64,000 nucleotides of DNA from Gonocerus acuteangulatus (lineage: Eukaryota; Arthropoda; Insecta; Hemiptera; Coreidae): assembly GCA_946811695.1 (NCBI GenBank), contig OX328125.1, positions 50,626,185-50,690,184 of the forward strand, written 5' to 3'. Position numbers and translations under genes: made by a program. The notes under the pieces are model-generated. The model had not been told where the DNA came from and did not search any database. It was given only the letters and a program-made list of their open reading frames with translations. This document shows, in pieces, positions 1 to 13,000 of this stretch. Position 1 is the first letter of the stretch; each line of letters starts with the position of its first letter.

Positions 1-270
1 GTCAGTGGTGTAAACTGTTTTGATGTTATGTTTCTTTAGGATCTTTGTAATCTTCTCTGTGGTTCCTTTCACGTAGGGGAGGATTACTCTTTTCGCATTT
101 GGGTCTTCCTGTACTCCCTTTTTCGTTGCCTTCATATTTCTTTTGGCTTTGGTGGCGTGTCTCTTTATAACCTCGTCCGTGTACCCGTTTTTTCTTAATG
201 CTGATTTCAGGTGTCTTTCTTCTTTTCTGAGAAGGGTTGGTTGGGAAATCAATCAAAGTGTTCTTCTGGG

Positions 271-405
271 CTGGGTGGTGATGAGAAGCTGTGTTTAGGT
301 ATCTATCTGTGTGAGTCGGTTTTCTGTAAACCGAATGTTCTAGACGGTCTCCAATCTTCTCTACTTTCACATCCAGGAACGGCAATACCCCGTCTTCTTC
401 AATTT
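271..405. repeat. Inverted repeat arm, left (partner 647-781)
   Basis: It is the reverse complement of 647-781 over 135 bases with one mismatch that I can see, separated by 241 bases of unique Penelope-like sequence. Confidence 0.9.
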
Positions 406-646
406 AATGACAAATATTATAAACAGGTAGAAGGTGCCAGCATGGGTTCACCACTCAGCCCAATAGCAGCAGAAATATACATGGAGGAGTTTGAGAAGAC
501 AGCTATAACAACTGCGGAGTGGAAACCAAGGCATTGGTTTAGATATGTGGACGATACTTTCGTGATTTGGCCTCATGGGAAGAAGAAACTAGAACATTTT
601 TTCGAACACATTAACAAGATGCACGAAAACATAAAGTTCACCATGG

Positions 647-781
647 AAATTGAAGAAGACGGGGTATTGCCGTTCCTGGATGTGAAAGTAGAGAAGATTG
701 GAGACCGTCTAGAACATTCGGTTTACAGAAAACCGACTCACACAGATAGATACCTAAACGCAGCTTCTCATCACCACCCAG
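647..781. repeat. Inverted repeat arm, right (partner 271-405)
   Basis: It is the right arm of the Penelope-like inverted repeat and ends exactly where a Ty3/gypsy-like fragment begins. Confidence 0.9.
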
Positions 782-1165
782 GAGACTGATTTCTGGGCTC
801 ATCCAATGATTCACCTGATAGTAATGGCAGTGGTGGTGGTTCTTCACTCGATTTGGACAAGGCCTCAGCTTCGAGATCCTTACTTAGTGTATCAGTATTG
901 TGGGGCTTATCCAAGCAGTAATAGATGTCGAGTCGAGATGCCAGGTAGGCGTCGACATTCCATTTCCTGATCTTCGGGGACAATTGAAGAGTCTTTCATG
1001 CGGCGTATTATTGGCTGCAGTGCAGATTAAGGATCTTATAGAATAAAGTGCATCAAGTAATACTGATTTCCAACCTTGAGATTTCAGGGCTAATTCTACT
1101 TTATTCCAGATTATACCGTTATATTCCTCAACTTGGCCATTTCCTTGTGGATTGTAAGGTGTAGT
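782..1165 (-). pseudogene. Ty3/gypsy integrase C-terminal fragment
   Basis: Read from 1165 downward on the minus strand: TTPYNPQGNGQVEEYNGIIW, then LALKSQGW, SIRSLICTAANNTPHERLFN and RRSGNGMS. This is the end of an rve integrase core (the NPQGNGQVE signature) of a gypsy-type retrotransposon. It is 5' truncated and decays into stops below about 900. Confidence 0.75.
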
Positions 1166-1606
1166 TCAAGTGAACAAACAAACAATAGACACTTTATCGT
1201 TTATTACCTGCCTGTTTCATTTTGGATACAAATTTTAACTTTTGTAAACGTTTATGAAAATAGCTTAGGATCAAACTTACATAGTCCTATATTCTCGTCA
1301 TTGACATTTCTTCCTGAAGGGAGGGAGTCCATAGCCAAAGAACAACAACCTACAGGACAAGTTCTTTTCCATGCTTTGGGGCGTTATTTCTTTTCTTGTC
1401 TAAGACAATTAATTTTAATTAATTTTTTTAAAAAATTAGATTTTTCTACATTCAGTGACCTGCTGTCGTAATTTAAAATTTTCTGTTTCATCTCTGCTTT
1501 CTTTTTGTGTATCAATCTTTTTCTAAAGTGTGTATATATGTATGTATGAATGTGTGTCAGTGAGTATGTATACATACAAGTTGTAATAAAAAGAATTTTG
1601 TTACAG

Positions 1607-1773
1607 GTGTTGGAACAGGTCCATCCATCACTGCGGGCTCGAGATGATGCTCTCGACTATGTTGAGGGCCTAATCTTACGGCTACTTGGAATGCTTTGTT
1701 CCCATCCAACACCACACAGCCCAGCAGATGTTGAAGAACGAGTTCGTAAAACATTCCCTAGCCCCATAGACAG
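1607..1773 (+). CDS. Sos: Sos exon: histone-fold start
   Basis: It begins after ttacag in phase 0 (V-L-E-Q-V-H-P) and ends in phase 2 before gttagc. It encodes the first helices of the N-terminal histone fold, including [19 protein letters not shown] and [15 protein letters not shown]. The preceding exon with the initiator Met is not in the window. Confidence 0.93.
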
Positions 1774-4197
1774 GTTAGCCATCAAAATTTCATATATATG
1801 TTCTTCCTATATTTATTATATTTGCCTGAAGAGAAATTTTTTGGAAAGCTCTCATAAAAGTAACCGCATTTCTTTAAGAATTATATTTTCTTTGCATTTG
1901 TTATTTTAGAGCTCAATGCCATAAATGTGTTGGCTCATTGTAGTCAATTTATTTTTTACTTTCCTTATGATGTACATATCAGACAGTTTAAAGTTTAATC
2001 TGAAGTATGTGGCTCTTTTACAAACTTATATTATAAAGTTATGCAGTATAGGAGTATTGACTCTTTGAAGATGAATTAGTTTGAATATTTTATTTAAAAA
2101 AAAAAAACTAAATTAACAGCTGCTTAATGTGATTACTTTGGGATCCACTCACTGTGATCGTAATAAATGACAAATAATAATAAGCAAAAGACACCACTTG
2201 AGAGATGACATTAAAATTAATTTCTGGACAATTTCTTTTATTATGTTGGTTGTTCAAGGTTCCCATGAGAAATTAAGGTCGCCTTAACCTCCTCCCCCCC
2301 CTTCTATTAAAATTACCAAAAACTATTAATGGAATTATTTAGAACTGGCATTTCTTGGAAAATAAAATTAAATACATTAGTATGTGAAGAGAGTGGAAAA
2401 TAGGTAGGAATATAACTTTGTTATTTTAAATTATAATGGCAGTAAAAAAAATGACACCGAGGGCCCTGACCAATTGTCCTCTGTGCCCTCCCATGCAGTG
2501 GGCCTGAGGTTTCTTGCAACAAGAAAAAATGTAAAATATATATTTACAAATGGAAATACAAAATATTTATGCAACAAATATAATATTTTTGATATGATTA
2601 CGTAATATGTATTTTTAAAAATGTTTATGTTAAATAATTACGTGAAAGAAGAAATTTTACACTGTTGTCAATTGTTGAATGGATTTAAGAATTTTATATT
2701 TCATTGTGAATCAAAAAACGTTCATGTAGATGAAGTAATTGAAAGTTTTCTGTAGACAATAGTACACCTCGCTTCAAAACTTCCAGGCTGTTGCACGTGG
2801 CCTGACTTCAGGTTTATCCTCTTTACTACTGTGCAAATATATTCCTCGCTAATGTTTTCCTCAATTTGAACAGTATATTTTTGTAATCAAGGCCAGAAAC
2901 ATTTTCTATTGGCATATCACCTTCTACTTCTGTCTAATCAAATCTACTATCTCTTAAATGTCTGGTTTGTTTGCTTACCTAACACTAGGCTTTGTTTGCT
3001 AAATGTAGTGCTTCTAAAAGATTTTGGTAAGTTAGTGAGCCTGCAATGTTTAAGCCCAAGTCTTATAAATCGCCTTCAAGGTATTTAAATCCTGATCCAT
3101 CTGGGTGGATCAGCAATGGTCTATTGGCCAGTAGAAAAACAATTTGAATGTTCCTGAAATTCTTAGTGATGTTGTGTGCAGGGAAATTTTTAAAACGCAG
3201 TAAAATATTGTGAGTGAGAGTTTCATTTCATTCAAGCAACATTTCATTACAAATATGACAGGGTTTGAATTGGCCTCAAAGTCAATTGGAAATTATTTTA
3301 CTTTTAATAAACACCGTGGATTTTTACACCTCTCTGTAACACCTCTCTTTTACAACTCTTCTGTCCGGTAACAATTGGCCAGCAAAGGAGACTGAGGCCC
3401 AATCCTACCTAGGTAGGAAGGGAGACCCCCAGGATCCGAGGCCTCGACATCCGGGGTAATCCTACAAGGTCTATTTCACGTGCTGGCTGGGAGTGCTCAG
3501 TAGACTTGGGATCTGGCTTGTGTCAGGCCCTTGTTCACCAACATTGCTAAAGCCAAGTGGCTATACCACAGGCACGGCGTCTGGTCCTTGGGATCTCAGG
3601 TAAGTCCCCGCCTGTTTCTCCTTTGGAGGGATACCATAGGGGGTTTTTAACCTCTGGGCCGATGACCATTCCTGGTGCTGGTTGCCCAGGGCCCTTAGAA
3701 GTATGGGTATCAAAAATTGTTCTACGGGTGGTGTTGGTGTCAGGGGCCACCCTGTTGCCTGTCCCAGCTTAGTGGTCTTATAATTGGAAGCTCTGCAGTA
3801 GAGTGTCCAGGATGAGGTGGGGTTCTGAACTGAGTGAGACTCATAGCATCCTACTCCAGGGCGGAAGCTGTAGTAGATCCTCTTTCCCAGGACCGTCTCG
3901 TGAGCCCCATGGGATTTCGAAACCCTGGGGGCTTGCGGGGATGTCCTCATCACGATGAGCAGTATGGATTGTGATTACACAACACAAACACGTTATGTAT
4001 GTCCCCCTTCTGTTTCCACTTTTCGGCGGGTGCTCACATGTCCAGTCACAATTAAGCTGCAAAGTAGAGTTAAGCATTCTGTGGGAATAAAATAACTTGG
4101 CCTGTTGTTATAAAGGGCCATTAACACAGCTATCTTTTACTCTCACTTTCAAAAACCATTCTTTTAAGGCTAGTTCAACATCTTCTTTTCCCCTTAT

Positions 4198-4244
<47 letters not shown>

Positions 4245-7200
4245 CCTCATTTTGATGATATGAGCTCTTAATGAATGGCTGTGAAATGTTTAACTTTACA
4301 GCTGCCATAGGTTGACTCATGTTGCTAAAAATTCGGTCATTTGTTTTTAAAATATCCATCTTCTCAGGCAAACTAAGGATCCTCCATTATGAAGGTCCCT
4401 TGCTCACTTTGATCGAAAAAGAGACAGAAAGGTCGAACAATATCAGGGAAGGAGACATACTGAGTTGGAGTCTCTCCTCGAGACATTCCTTCCTGGAGTC
4501 TCTCCTGAAAAGTGATTTATAAAAACATTTTCTGGGATTTAAGAGTGATCTCTGTAAACCGAATTTTGATTACAATAAACTGGAATAATGAAATCAGAAA
4601 TTGGTATAATGAATCTGTATTACACGGGACTTTAAAAAAAAAAAAAATTAATACTTCAAGTGGCTGATAACATTAATCATGATCAAATTAAGTGTCCACT
4701 CTGTATTGTATTAACTCCTAATAAAAAGTAAATTCCATAACGGGCCTTGAATGCTCACTGTGGCAGGTAATGTATAGTTATCCAATTCTTGGCCTTACAG
4801 TACACTAAGGAGGTAGTGTAGTGAATACAGTCCTATTCCTCCGACTGCCTGATTTTCCCCTTTGCAGGCTAAGGATAGTCTTTGATCCAAAGTATTTGAC
4901 CTCTGAATGGCAAAACTAGAAGTTCAAATTTGTTGTGCGAGTCTGGGTTTTCTTAAAAACTCAAATCTCCCTAAACATGAGTCAGTCCTGTACCACATGA
5001 GTCATACAGAGGTGAAATTCATTCTGTACATGCAAACTCATTCTGTATTCACTGCTACACTATAAAATCTATGATATTTTTTTTTTATGTCTAAGAAATT
5101 AGAATTGTATTAGAATAAGCAAAATATCAGCCGTAAATAACTTTATTGTTGTTTAAATTAAATAAATAAATAAAAATCATTCCTTTCATCTTTGAAGCAG
5201 CACCAGCCTCTTGAAAATAAATTTAATTAATTCAAGTATCCGCACTGAATTTCTTGAAAATCAAATATCAAGCTATTCATTATAAAAAAGAAGTTAAAAT
5301 TATTGATCATTATTCTTTATCTAATTATGGTCTTTGTTCCTATTTGATTTAATTACAAAAGCAATTCTGTGTTACATTAAGAATTTGTTTAAAAATTAGT
5401 TTGTGAATATCATTTAAGATCAACTTCTTTTACTTTCATTTATAGGTGGGCTTTAAATGACGCCAAGGAAGCTTTAGAGAAAGGAAAGAAAAAGAACCAC
5501 ACACTTGTTTTGCCTGTTGATAAACTTCATCATCTCCTTCAAAAGGTATGTAATCTAATATTTGAACTTTTCTTTTAACGGTTACTATTTAAATAGATAG
5601 TAAAACATCTGATTTAAAATATACATTTTTAAGTGTATATACACAAACGATTATAAACTTCATACTTATTATGATTAAATGCTACAGCTTCGAGGGAGAT
5701 TCATGTGATATTTATTCCCAAACCAGGAAAGGGGACCTATGATGAGCTAAAGTCATATTGTACCATTTGTCTCTCATCGTTTATAGTGAAAATTATGGAG
5801 GAGCTTCTTGAACGATATATCAGGGACAAAGATCTGAAGAATGGATTGGTGCTAAGGCACCAGCGGTGATGCGTCACTGCTTTAGATGCCATCGTGATAA
5901 AAGTGAAAGATTCAGGCCAAAATGGGAAATTAGTACCATAAAGTTAAAGCTGCTGGTGGCTTCCCTCTGGAACTTGTTATTAGATGAACCGCTACATTGG
6001 TCAATTATTCTGGATATGTTGCTGTTGGGGATGCTGATGATATAGTAGTTATCACTAAAGTTTTCAGAGGACTATCCCTGAAATGAAGGCAACAGCACTA
6101 AACATGATGCTGAGCTTGAACACTAAGGGGGCCACTCTAGAGCTGGTTCAGGACAAGAGTAGGTTATGGTGGAAGTTATTACATAGTACTGGGAAGGACT
6201 CCCTCTCTTTTTCAAGCAGATGTTTAAGCTATACTTGGCAGAACCTAGTCCTGAAGTACTTCAGGAATAAGGTCATAAATTTTCTTACTAATAGCCTAGC
6301 AGTATGTAGTGCACTGCTGAAATATGCTACTAAATCCATATTAGTGGATGTTTGTTAATACACTGGCTGTGCATAACAGTTTACATACATCGGGTCCGTG
6401 GTCATAGTGATATTATAAGGAATGAGGTTGACAAGCTGGCCAAGAAGGAGGCCGGTAGCTGGCCAATTGGACCACATCCTTGTTGTTGCAATTCCTTTTC
6501 TTTCACATAGGAAAGCATTATAGCACGAGCTAAGAGGAAGCTCAAATCACATTGAAACAGGACTAGGTTAAGGCACTCTTAAGATGTTCTATCAAAGATC
6601 CCAATGATTTTATGGAAAGGGTTAAGAAAGAGGAAGCTGCCTAGATGTCGAAGACCAATCTCAAGGGCATGATTGAAATCATTATTGAGTCCTGCAAACT
6701 TAGAAAGGACCTGCACTGCCTTGAAGTAGTGCACACACCCTGCCCCAGCTGTAGGTGGATTGGGGGAGGAGATGATGACTCCCTGGCATGTTCTCTTCAA
6801 TGAAAGGTAGAGGATCCTGAAATTTGGTCTCGATGGTTTGAAAGAATATCAGAGACTCCTATTGTTTACAGCTTATCTAAAATATCATTAGAGATTATAC
6901 CTATGGAAATAGGGATTCTAGGACTCTGCACAATGGATCTCTTTAGGTCATGGGTTTGATTCCCACTAGGTTTAGTGGTTTTATTTAAAAAAAAGTAAAG
7001 ACTTCAGCTCTATCCTGGTTAGAAAAGGATGTTAACCTGTAGATATCTCGACCCAAAACTCTGTGTTATGTATAAGTGTACATTAAAATGTAAATAAGTA
7101 AATGCCAATTTAACAGAATACTCAAAGGTGCTGTCCTCAGTAAATTACAATGATGCATTTGGAAATTGCACTTACGGGAGAACATATTTACAATCATAAT

Positions 7201-7486
7201 TACTTTCAATTAGTTCCAAAGGCCCACTTGCTAAATTTTTTGAAGGTAACATTTTTGATATATTAGATACCTATGTAAATTTGTAATATACCTTTAGTTG
7301 CTGTTGTTATGAGTATTAAAGACAATCAAAACCAGAAGATAAAACAAAATGTTGTTTTATGTTGATTATGATATAATAATAATTGTTTTCTTATTCAAAC
7401 AGGAAGTTCTGCAGTACAAAATTGATTATCAGGTATCCATTTACATTGTAGCAGTCCTTGAGTACATTTCTGCAGATATATTAAAG

Positions 7487-7537
<51 letters not shown>

Positions 7538-9625
7538 AGGTAAATACTAAATGGCATTCCATAATTCCTGGACTAATGCAATCTTATTTTCCAGTTGGCT
7601 GGAAATTATGTCAAAAACATTCATCATGTTGAAATTACTTGTCAAGATATTAGAGTTGCAATGTGTGCTGACAAGGTAGGTTTTTTTTGTTGATACTCTG
7701 ATAGCTATTACATGGCCATATTCTGGATATGCTTTTGAAGTGTAACGTTTTAGGGATAATACATTATTAATTAAAGTATTTGTGTTAAAAGAACAAGACT
7801 TGTGTACATGTAATAAACAGGAAAAGTACGTCGGTAACCAATGTATGCGTATATATTTTTTTAATATACTTCTAGTAATGCTATAGGAAAAGATTTTATT
7901 TAAATCAATATATTGCTTGCTTTTGAAGATACATAGGGAACAGCATGTCTAAGATCAATTCTTACTTCAGCATCCATATCAAAAGCTGTAGAAACTTTAT
8001 CTTCTCAAATAAAGAGTACTTTATTTTGGCAAATATTTGGCACAGGTTATTTTTTCGTAGTTTCTTTTGGAATATTTTTTATATATATTATATTGCCTTG
8101 AGTTTTTAATGGAACTGGGACTTTCACGTTTATCTTTTTTTCTGATTAATGTAATTTATAATCTCTCAGTTTCTATATCTTTCCCCCCCCCCCCCCCCCC
8201 CCGGGTGCATCAACTGCTGTCACTAGCACCATCCTATATCTTTTATACAGGTTTCATTTCTATTGGATTTACCTTAGATATGAATTTAATTTTTTTTGCC
8301 CTCAGGATTTGTACTTTTTGTTTCAATAATAATTGTATTAGAGAATTATTTTTTTTAAGTTTTTGATATCACAGATTCAGTGTATTTACATTTGTTCATA
8401 ATCTTTTCTAACCCTATATTCTTCTATGTTGTAAGTTCTGAATAATTGTCACTACTGTGTGCTCATGGCCTCAGCAGCTTATGCACAATAATTGATATAA
8501 AAAAAAAAAAAAAAAAATTGTCACTACTTGAAACAATTAATTTTTTCAGGTTAGGAAACACTCTAATTCGTATCTCTTTTTTCCAAGAGGTCTACCACTG
8601 CCCACCGAATGTGTACTTTTATATATATATAAATATGTTTTTGTGTATACGTATACTCCATTACTGATATACAAATTTTCCTGTTTGTTTTTGTTAATAG
8701 TGTTTTATAAATTGAAGTTTTAATTAGGTCCTTGCACTCTAGTTTCCAAATGACATAAGTTCAATTCATGTTTTGTCTTTGTTAGAAATCTTGTTCGCTA
8801 GTACTAATTTTATTGACAAAATTTCAGTTTAATTTTATTTGTGTTATTAAACTATAATCAGTTTGATTATTTGAGATATAAAATATCCCTGAAGCCACTT
8901 AGTAATTATAAGACCAATGCTTATCATCATTTATAAATAAATTACATAGCAATCAACTTTTTTTATTTTCTTTAGCTAGATTGTGATCATTTCATTTTAT
9001 ATTTTAGAATTATCCAATGATTATTAATTTTAAAAATCATATGGATGTTAAGCCATCATTAGAGTACCCAACCAAAGCATATTTTGCACACTGTTGATTG
9101 TATTTCACTTGCTGTACATATTGCTTTATGTGTTTTGCTTTTATTTGGTTCTAAGAGCTTTTTAATTTAATTTCACTTTATTTTTTTGTGAGCAGTATGT
9201 AATCAGTTCTGCTTCTTATTTATTCTCGTTTCATGCTTTCAATGGCTAGGTGGTATGTAATGGAAGAAAATAAAGAAGGATAATTGCAGTTGGCGATAAT
9301 GAAGATAATCAGACAGTATTACTCACTTAATTATTTGTTTTTTATTCGCTAGCTCATTATAATATTCAGTACCACATTACTGAATATTTGTATTATTTTG
9401 TTATAAAGAAAATACTTCTCTACAACTATTCTTCTATAATAAGAAACCATTTAAAAGCATGCATTTCGTTAGTTATTAGATCAACCTATCTTCTAATAAT
9501 ATAATAGATAACAGAGTTGTGAAAATTTGGGTTAGGTAGATTCGGTATTTTTATTTGTTTGCATGTGTGATTTAAATTAGATTATTGTATTTTGTTAGTG
9601 TTTGCATGCTCTTTCTATTTCTCAG

Positions 9626-9658
<33 letters not shown>

Positions 9659-10044
9659 CCAGACGTTGAGCATTAACAAGTAATACTACCAAAATGCCTC
9701 TCACCGAATCAAACATGACCTTACCATAAAAACAACCTCTTGGTCATTCATAGGGGTAACGTTTTGCTTTTGACCAAACAGACTAAAATTTGGCAAAGTA
9801 GGATTTTCTATATTATTTAAGTTAAGGTTTCACTTAGCATAACTTTAAATGGCCAATTTAATAGTGACTCCTGAGTTCATGAAAGATTTATGACCTGAGT
9901 TTACATTAGAATGAATTAACATCTGGTATTATGTTCTCCAGTAAACAAAACATTTACCATCAAGATCATTGTCAAGGTCAGCAATTGAACTTGTCAGGAC
10001 ACTGCATTATTTGAAATTATTTTGTTGATATAAATAGAGTTTTC

Positions 10045-10094
<50 letters not shown>

Positions 10095-13000
10095 GACCTT
10101 GAAATGACCATTAAGATCAATGTCTAGATCACTTATAAATTTGCTTGTTTAAAGTTACTTTTGGTGGAACCTTAACTTTTATGGTTGAGAAGATATATTC
10201 AACCATTGAGATGTAGAAGGTGTTGATCATCGGGGTTTCGGTCTTATTGATTCAATAAAAAATTGGGCTATTAATGCCAACAAAAACAATTAGACTATTA
10301 ACGCCGACTTACTTGTAAGTATAAAGATTTTTGGTTTAGGCCAGTGGAAAAGACAGTTTAAGGGAATTTTATTGCTTGAACTCATCAAATACAAGTTTTT
10401 CACATAAATTCTTGCAGGTAGCCTGATAATTTATTTTTTATATTAGGATTAATCAAAAATGAAACTAAAAAAAAGTTCACGCTGATTTCTTTGACTAGAC
10501 ACTAATTATAGAATGAAAACTTTGCTCATGGTTTAATTGTAATATATTTTTTTAATTCTATATTTTCTTTTTTAAGCATTTTCAATAACATTATTGGTAA
10601 TGTTAGTGATGTTTATGGCTTTAGAAATGTATTAAAAACTTGTGTTTATTAAATTCTTGTAATTCAATTTTTAATTTATTTTTATAAATGGACTCAGTCT
10701 TCATCTAAAAATTTTAGAGAGCCGAAAGGAGTAAGACGATGTTATTGATTACTTTTATCTTTATCTAATTTTATTATTAAAAAATATTATGAAGGTATTT
10801 AAAAAAAAAAAGTCTTACTAACACAGCATACATTTAAGCTGTAGGACACTCAGCTGTCAAAGCTTCTTTTTTTAAAAAAAGTATTCTTTACTGCTACAGT
10901 GATCTTTTTCACATTATTTTAATTTTTAAGAAGGTTAGTCCCACGCAGACTTTAAAAACAATAGGTAGTGGTTAAATAGCTATGCAGTCATGTCCAGATA
11001 TAGTCATATACATTAGAAGTATGTGTTGAAGACAGTTTTTCATATATGTGTGATTGTTTAGATATTCCTACATTGATTATTGGAAAAATTGAAATAGAAG
11101 TAGACCACATTTTTGTTTGCGTATATTTTTTTTTGCGCACAAATATTACGGTTTAATTTTTAAAACGCATAGTTATGCAATATTATAATATTTATTAATA
11201 TATTAATTATAATATTAAATACTTTGCATAAAAAGAAAAGTTAAAAAGGTGAAGATATAATTTTAAATTAAAAAACAATTCAGGCATTAATTGAAATTAA
11301 ATAAGGAATAATAAGGCCTTAGAAGAAATTAGTAGCATTACATTTACGCAAAGTGAAGGTAAATTATGAGAAGATTCAGTAATTATTTATTTATTTAAAT
11401 TTTAACGTCCATTTATTATTAACTACGAATTTTAGGACGGGTTATCTATAGGTTACCACCCTTTTCTAGCCAGGATAGGGGTGATGCCTTTTATTTTTTC
11501 GAAAGAAAAGCCACCGCCCCTAGTGGGAATCGAACCCACGACCCTTTGGCACGGAGTGTTAAGAGCTCACGCCTTAACCCTCACGGCTACCGGGTCTGAT
11601 TCAGTAATTAGAACGAGAGAAAAACTGATTCAAGGAGGGTGCGTGTATATATGTGTGTGGTCTTGAGGAAACGTCTGTCAGGCTCGTAGATGTACGTGCA
11701 AGTTAGTTTTTCTAGTCAAAAATATAAATTATTTCTCATTTAATTTGGTATAACTTAAAGCAAAAGTTCTGCTACAAAACATTGCTTTGAAAGTTTGTCA
11801 GACTACTACTAGAATATCTGATCATTCCCTTTTGCAGTTAAGAAGATTCCGCTGCATGGAAACATACTGATAGCTGCATGATATTATATATTTTATATTG
11901 ATTGTATTTTTGCCAATGCTGTAGTGCATCAAATCATAGGGCTTGTTGAAAAAAGCCTCTCCCATTGTATTATAAATAGGTTACTTTGACTTTGACTATT
12001 TATTATTTCTTATTTTTTGTGTTCATTTTACTGGATTAGAGAATGATTAACTTCTGCTGCATGAACGTTTTTTTTCTTCAGAATTATGTATTTTATTAGA
12101 TTTTATATTTTATTACTTAGGGTTTTATCATCACCCTCTATTCAATTATTTTACATGGATGCACTGAATAATGTATTTTTTTTTTTAATTTAAATATTTA
12201 TTTATCATAAATATTAGTATGTGTTCAAAAAGGCAAGTCAATTTGTTTAAAAATTGAATTGATAAATTGTTGCTACAAGCTATAGTCAGTCCACTGAGGA
12301 TGAAACATTGACTAGAAAGGTATATACTCCAATAACTGTTTTTAAAGTGACCATTCTTTTGAATCTGATCTTTTCTATTAATTTACATTTATTATTTCAT
12401 TATCTGTTTAGTAATTTAAAAAAATGTTCAAGTTGTTCTTAGGTTCTGATAATATATAACCTTCTGTTAACTCTGGAAAGGTTTTGATAAATGTTAATTG
12501 CTATAAGTTATAGCACACTTTCTTATACCAGTAGGAGTAAAATAATACTGAAAATAAATTTTCTATTGCTATTCAAAATATATTTTTTTACGAGTAAACA
12601 TATTATAAGGTTTTAAAATGAATATTTATTTGTTAGATAAAATAATAAAAATATTAAAAAGAAAACAAGTTCTTTGCTGAGAAAGTTGGTTTAAGAACAT
12701 AGTATTTATTCTATGGTTTAAACACTGTGCTTCTAAATTTATATTCTCTTTTTAAAAGTATATTAATGAAAATTTGTTGATTATAGACAAATTGTAATTA
12801 CGGAATTAGTTTAAACGATGTTTCATCTATTTTCTTTTACCCAGGTACTCATGGATATGTTTTCTCAAGAAGATGGGCTTCTGGAAGTAGAGTCGAATGA
12901 AATTGAAGTCGGAAGTGTTTTGTCCACAAGGTCTTCTCGCCATTCCTTAACATATGAAGAAGTAGTCAAAGATTTACTTAATGCAGAAAAACTACATCTT

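Larger units (their letters stand above)
1..781. mobile_element. Penelope-like element fragments, head-to-head
   Basis: Two oppositely oriented pieces of one Penelope-like retroelement reverse transcriptase. On the + strand, 403-781 encodes MGSPLSPIAAEIYMEEFE, the catalytic YVDD at 544-555, LPFLDVKV and YRKPTHTDRYLN. On the minus strand, 405 to 1 repeats LPFLDVKV-YRKPTHTDRYLN and continues into the region after the RT core (NGYTDEVIKR), with a frameshift near 210-240. The shared part forms a 135-base inverted repeat, 271-405 against 647-781. Both copies are broken. Confidence 0.85.
7676..11385 (+). other. Sos 5.2 kb intron, upstream part
   Basis: AT-rich. It holds a C20 run at 8183-8202 followed by a SINE-tail-like segment (8203-8235), a T run at 9627-9656 and an A42 run at 10050-10091. 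No gene is seen. Confidence 0.6.

Noticed and set aside
211..400. Upstream part of the 192-codon + strand open frame as an RT N-terminus
   Set aside because: These codons are the antisense of the minus-strand Penelope-like fragment; real + strand homology begins only near 403.
3561..3953. 130-codon minus-strand open frame as a gene
   Set aside because: No start context, domain or splice partner. It lies in a GC-rich transposon-like island with open frames on both strands.
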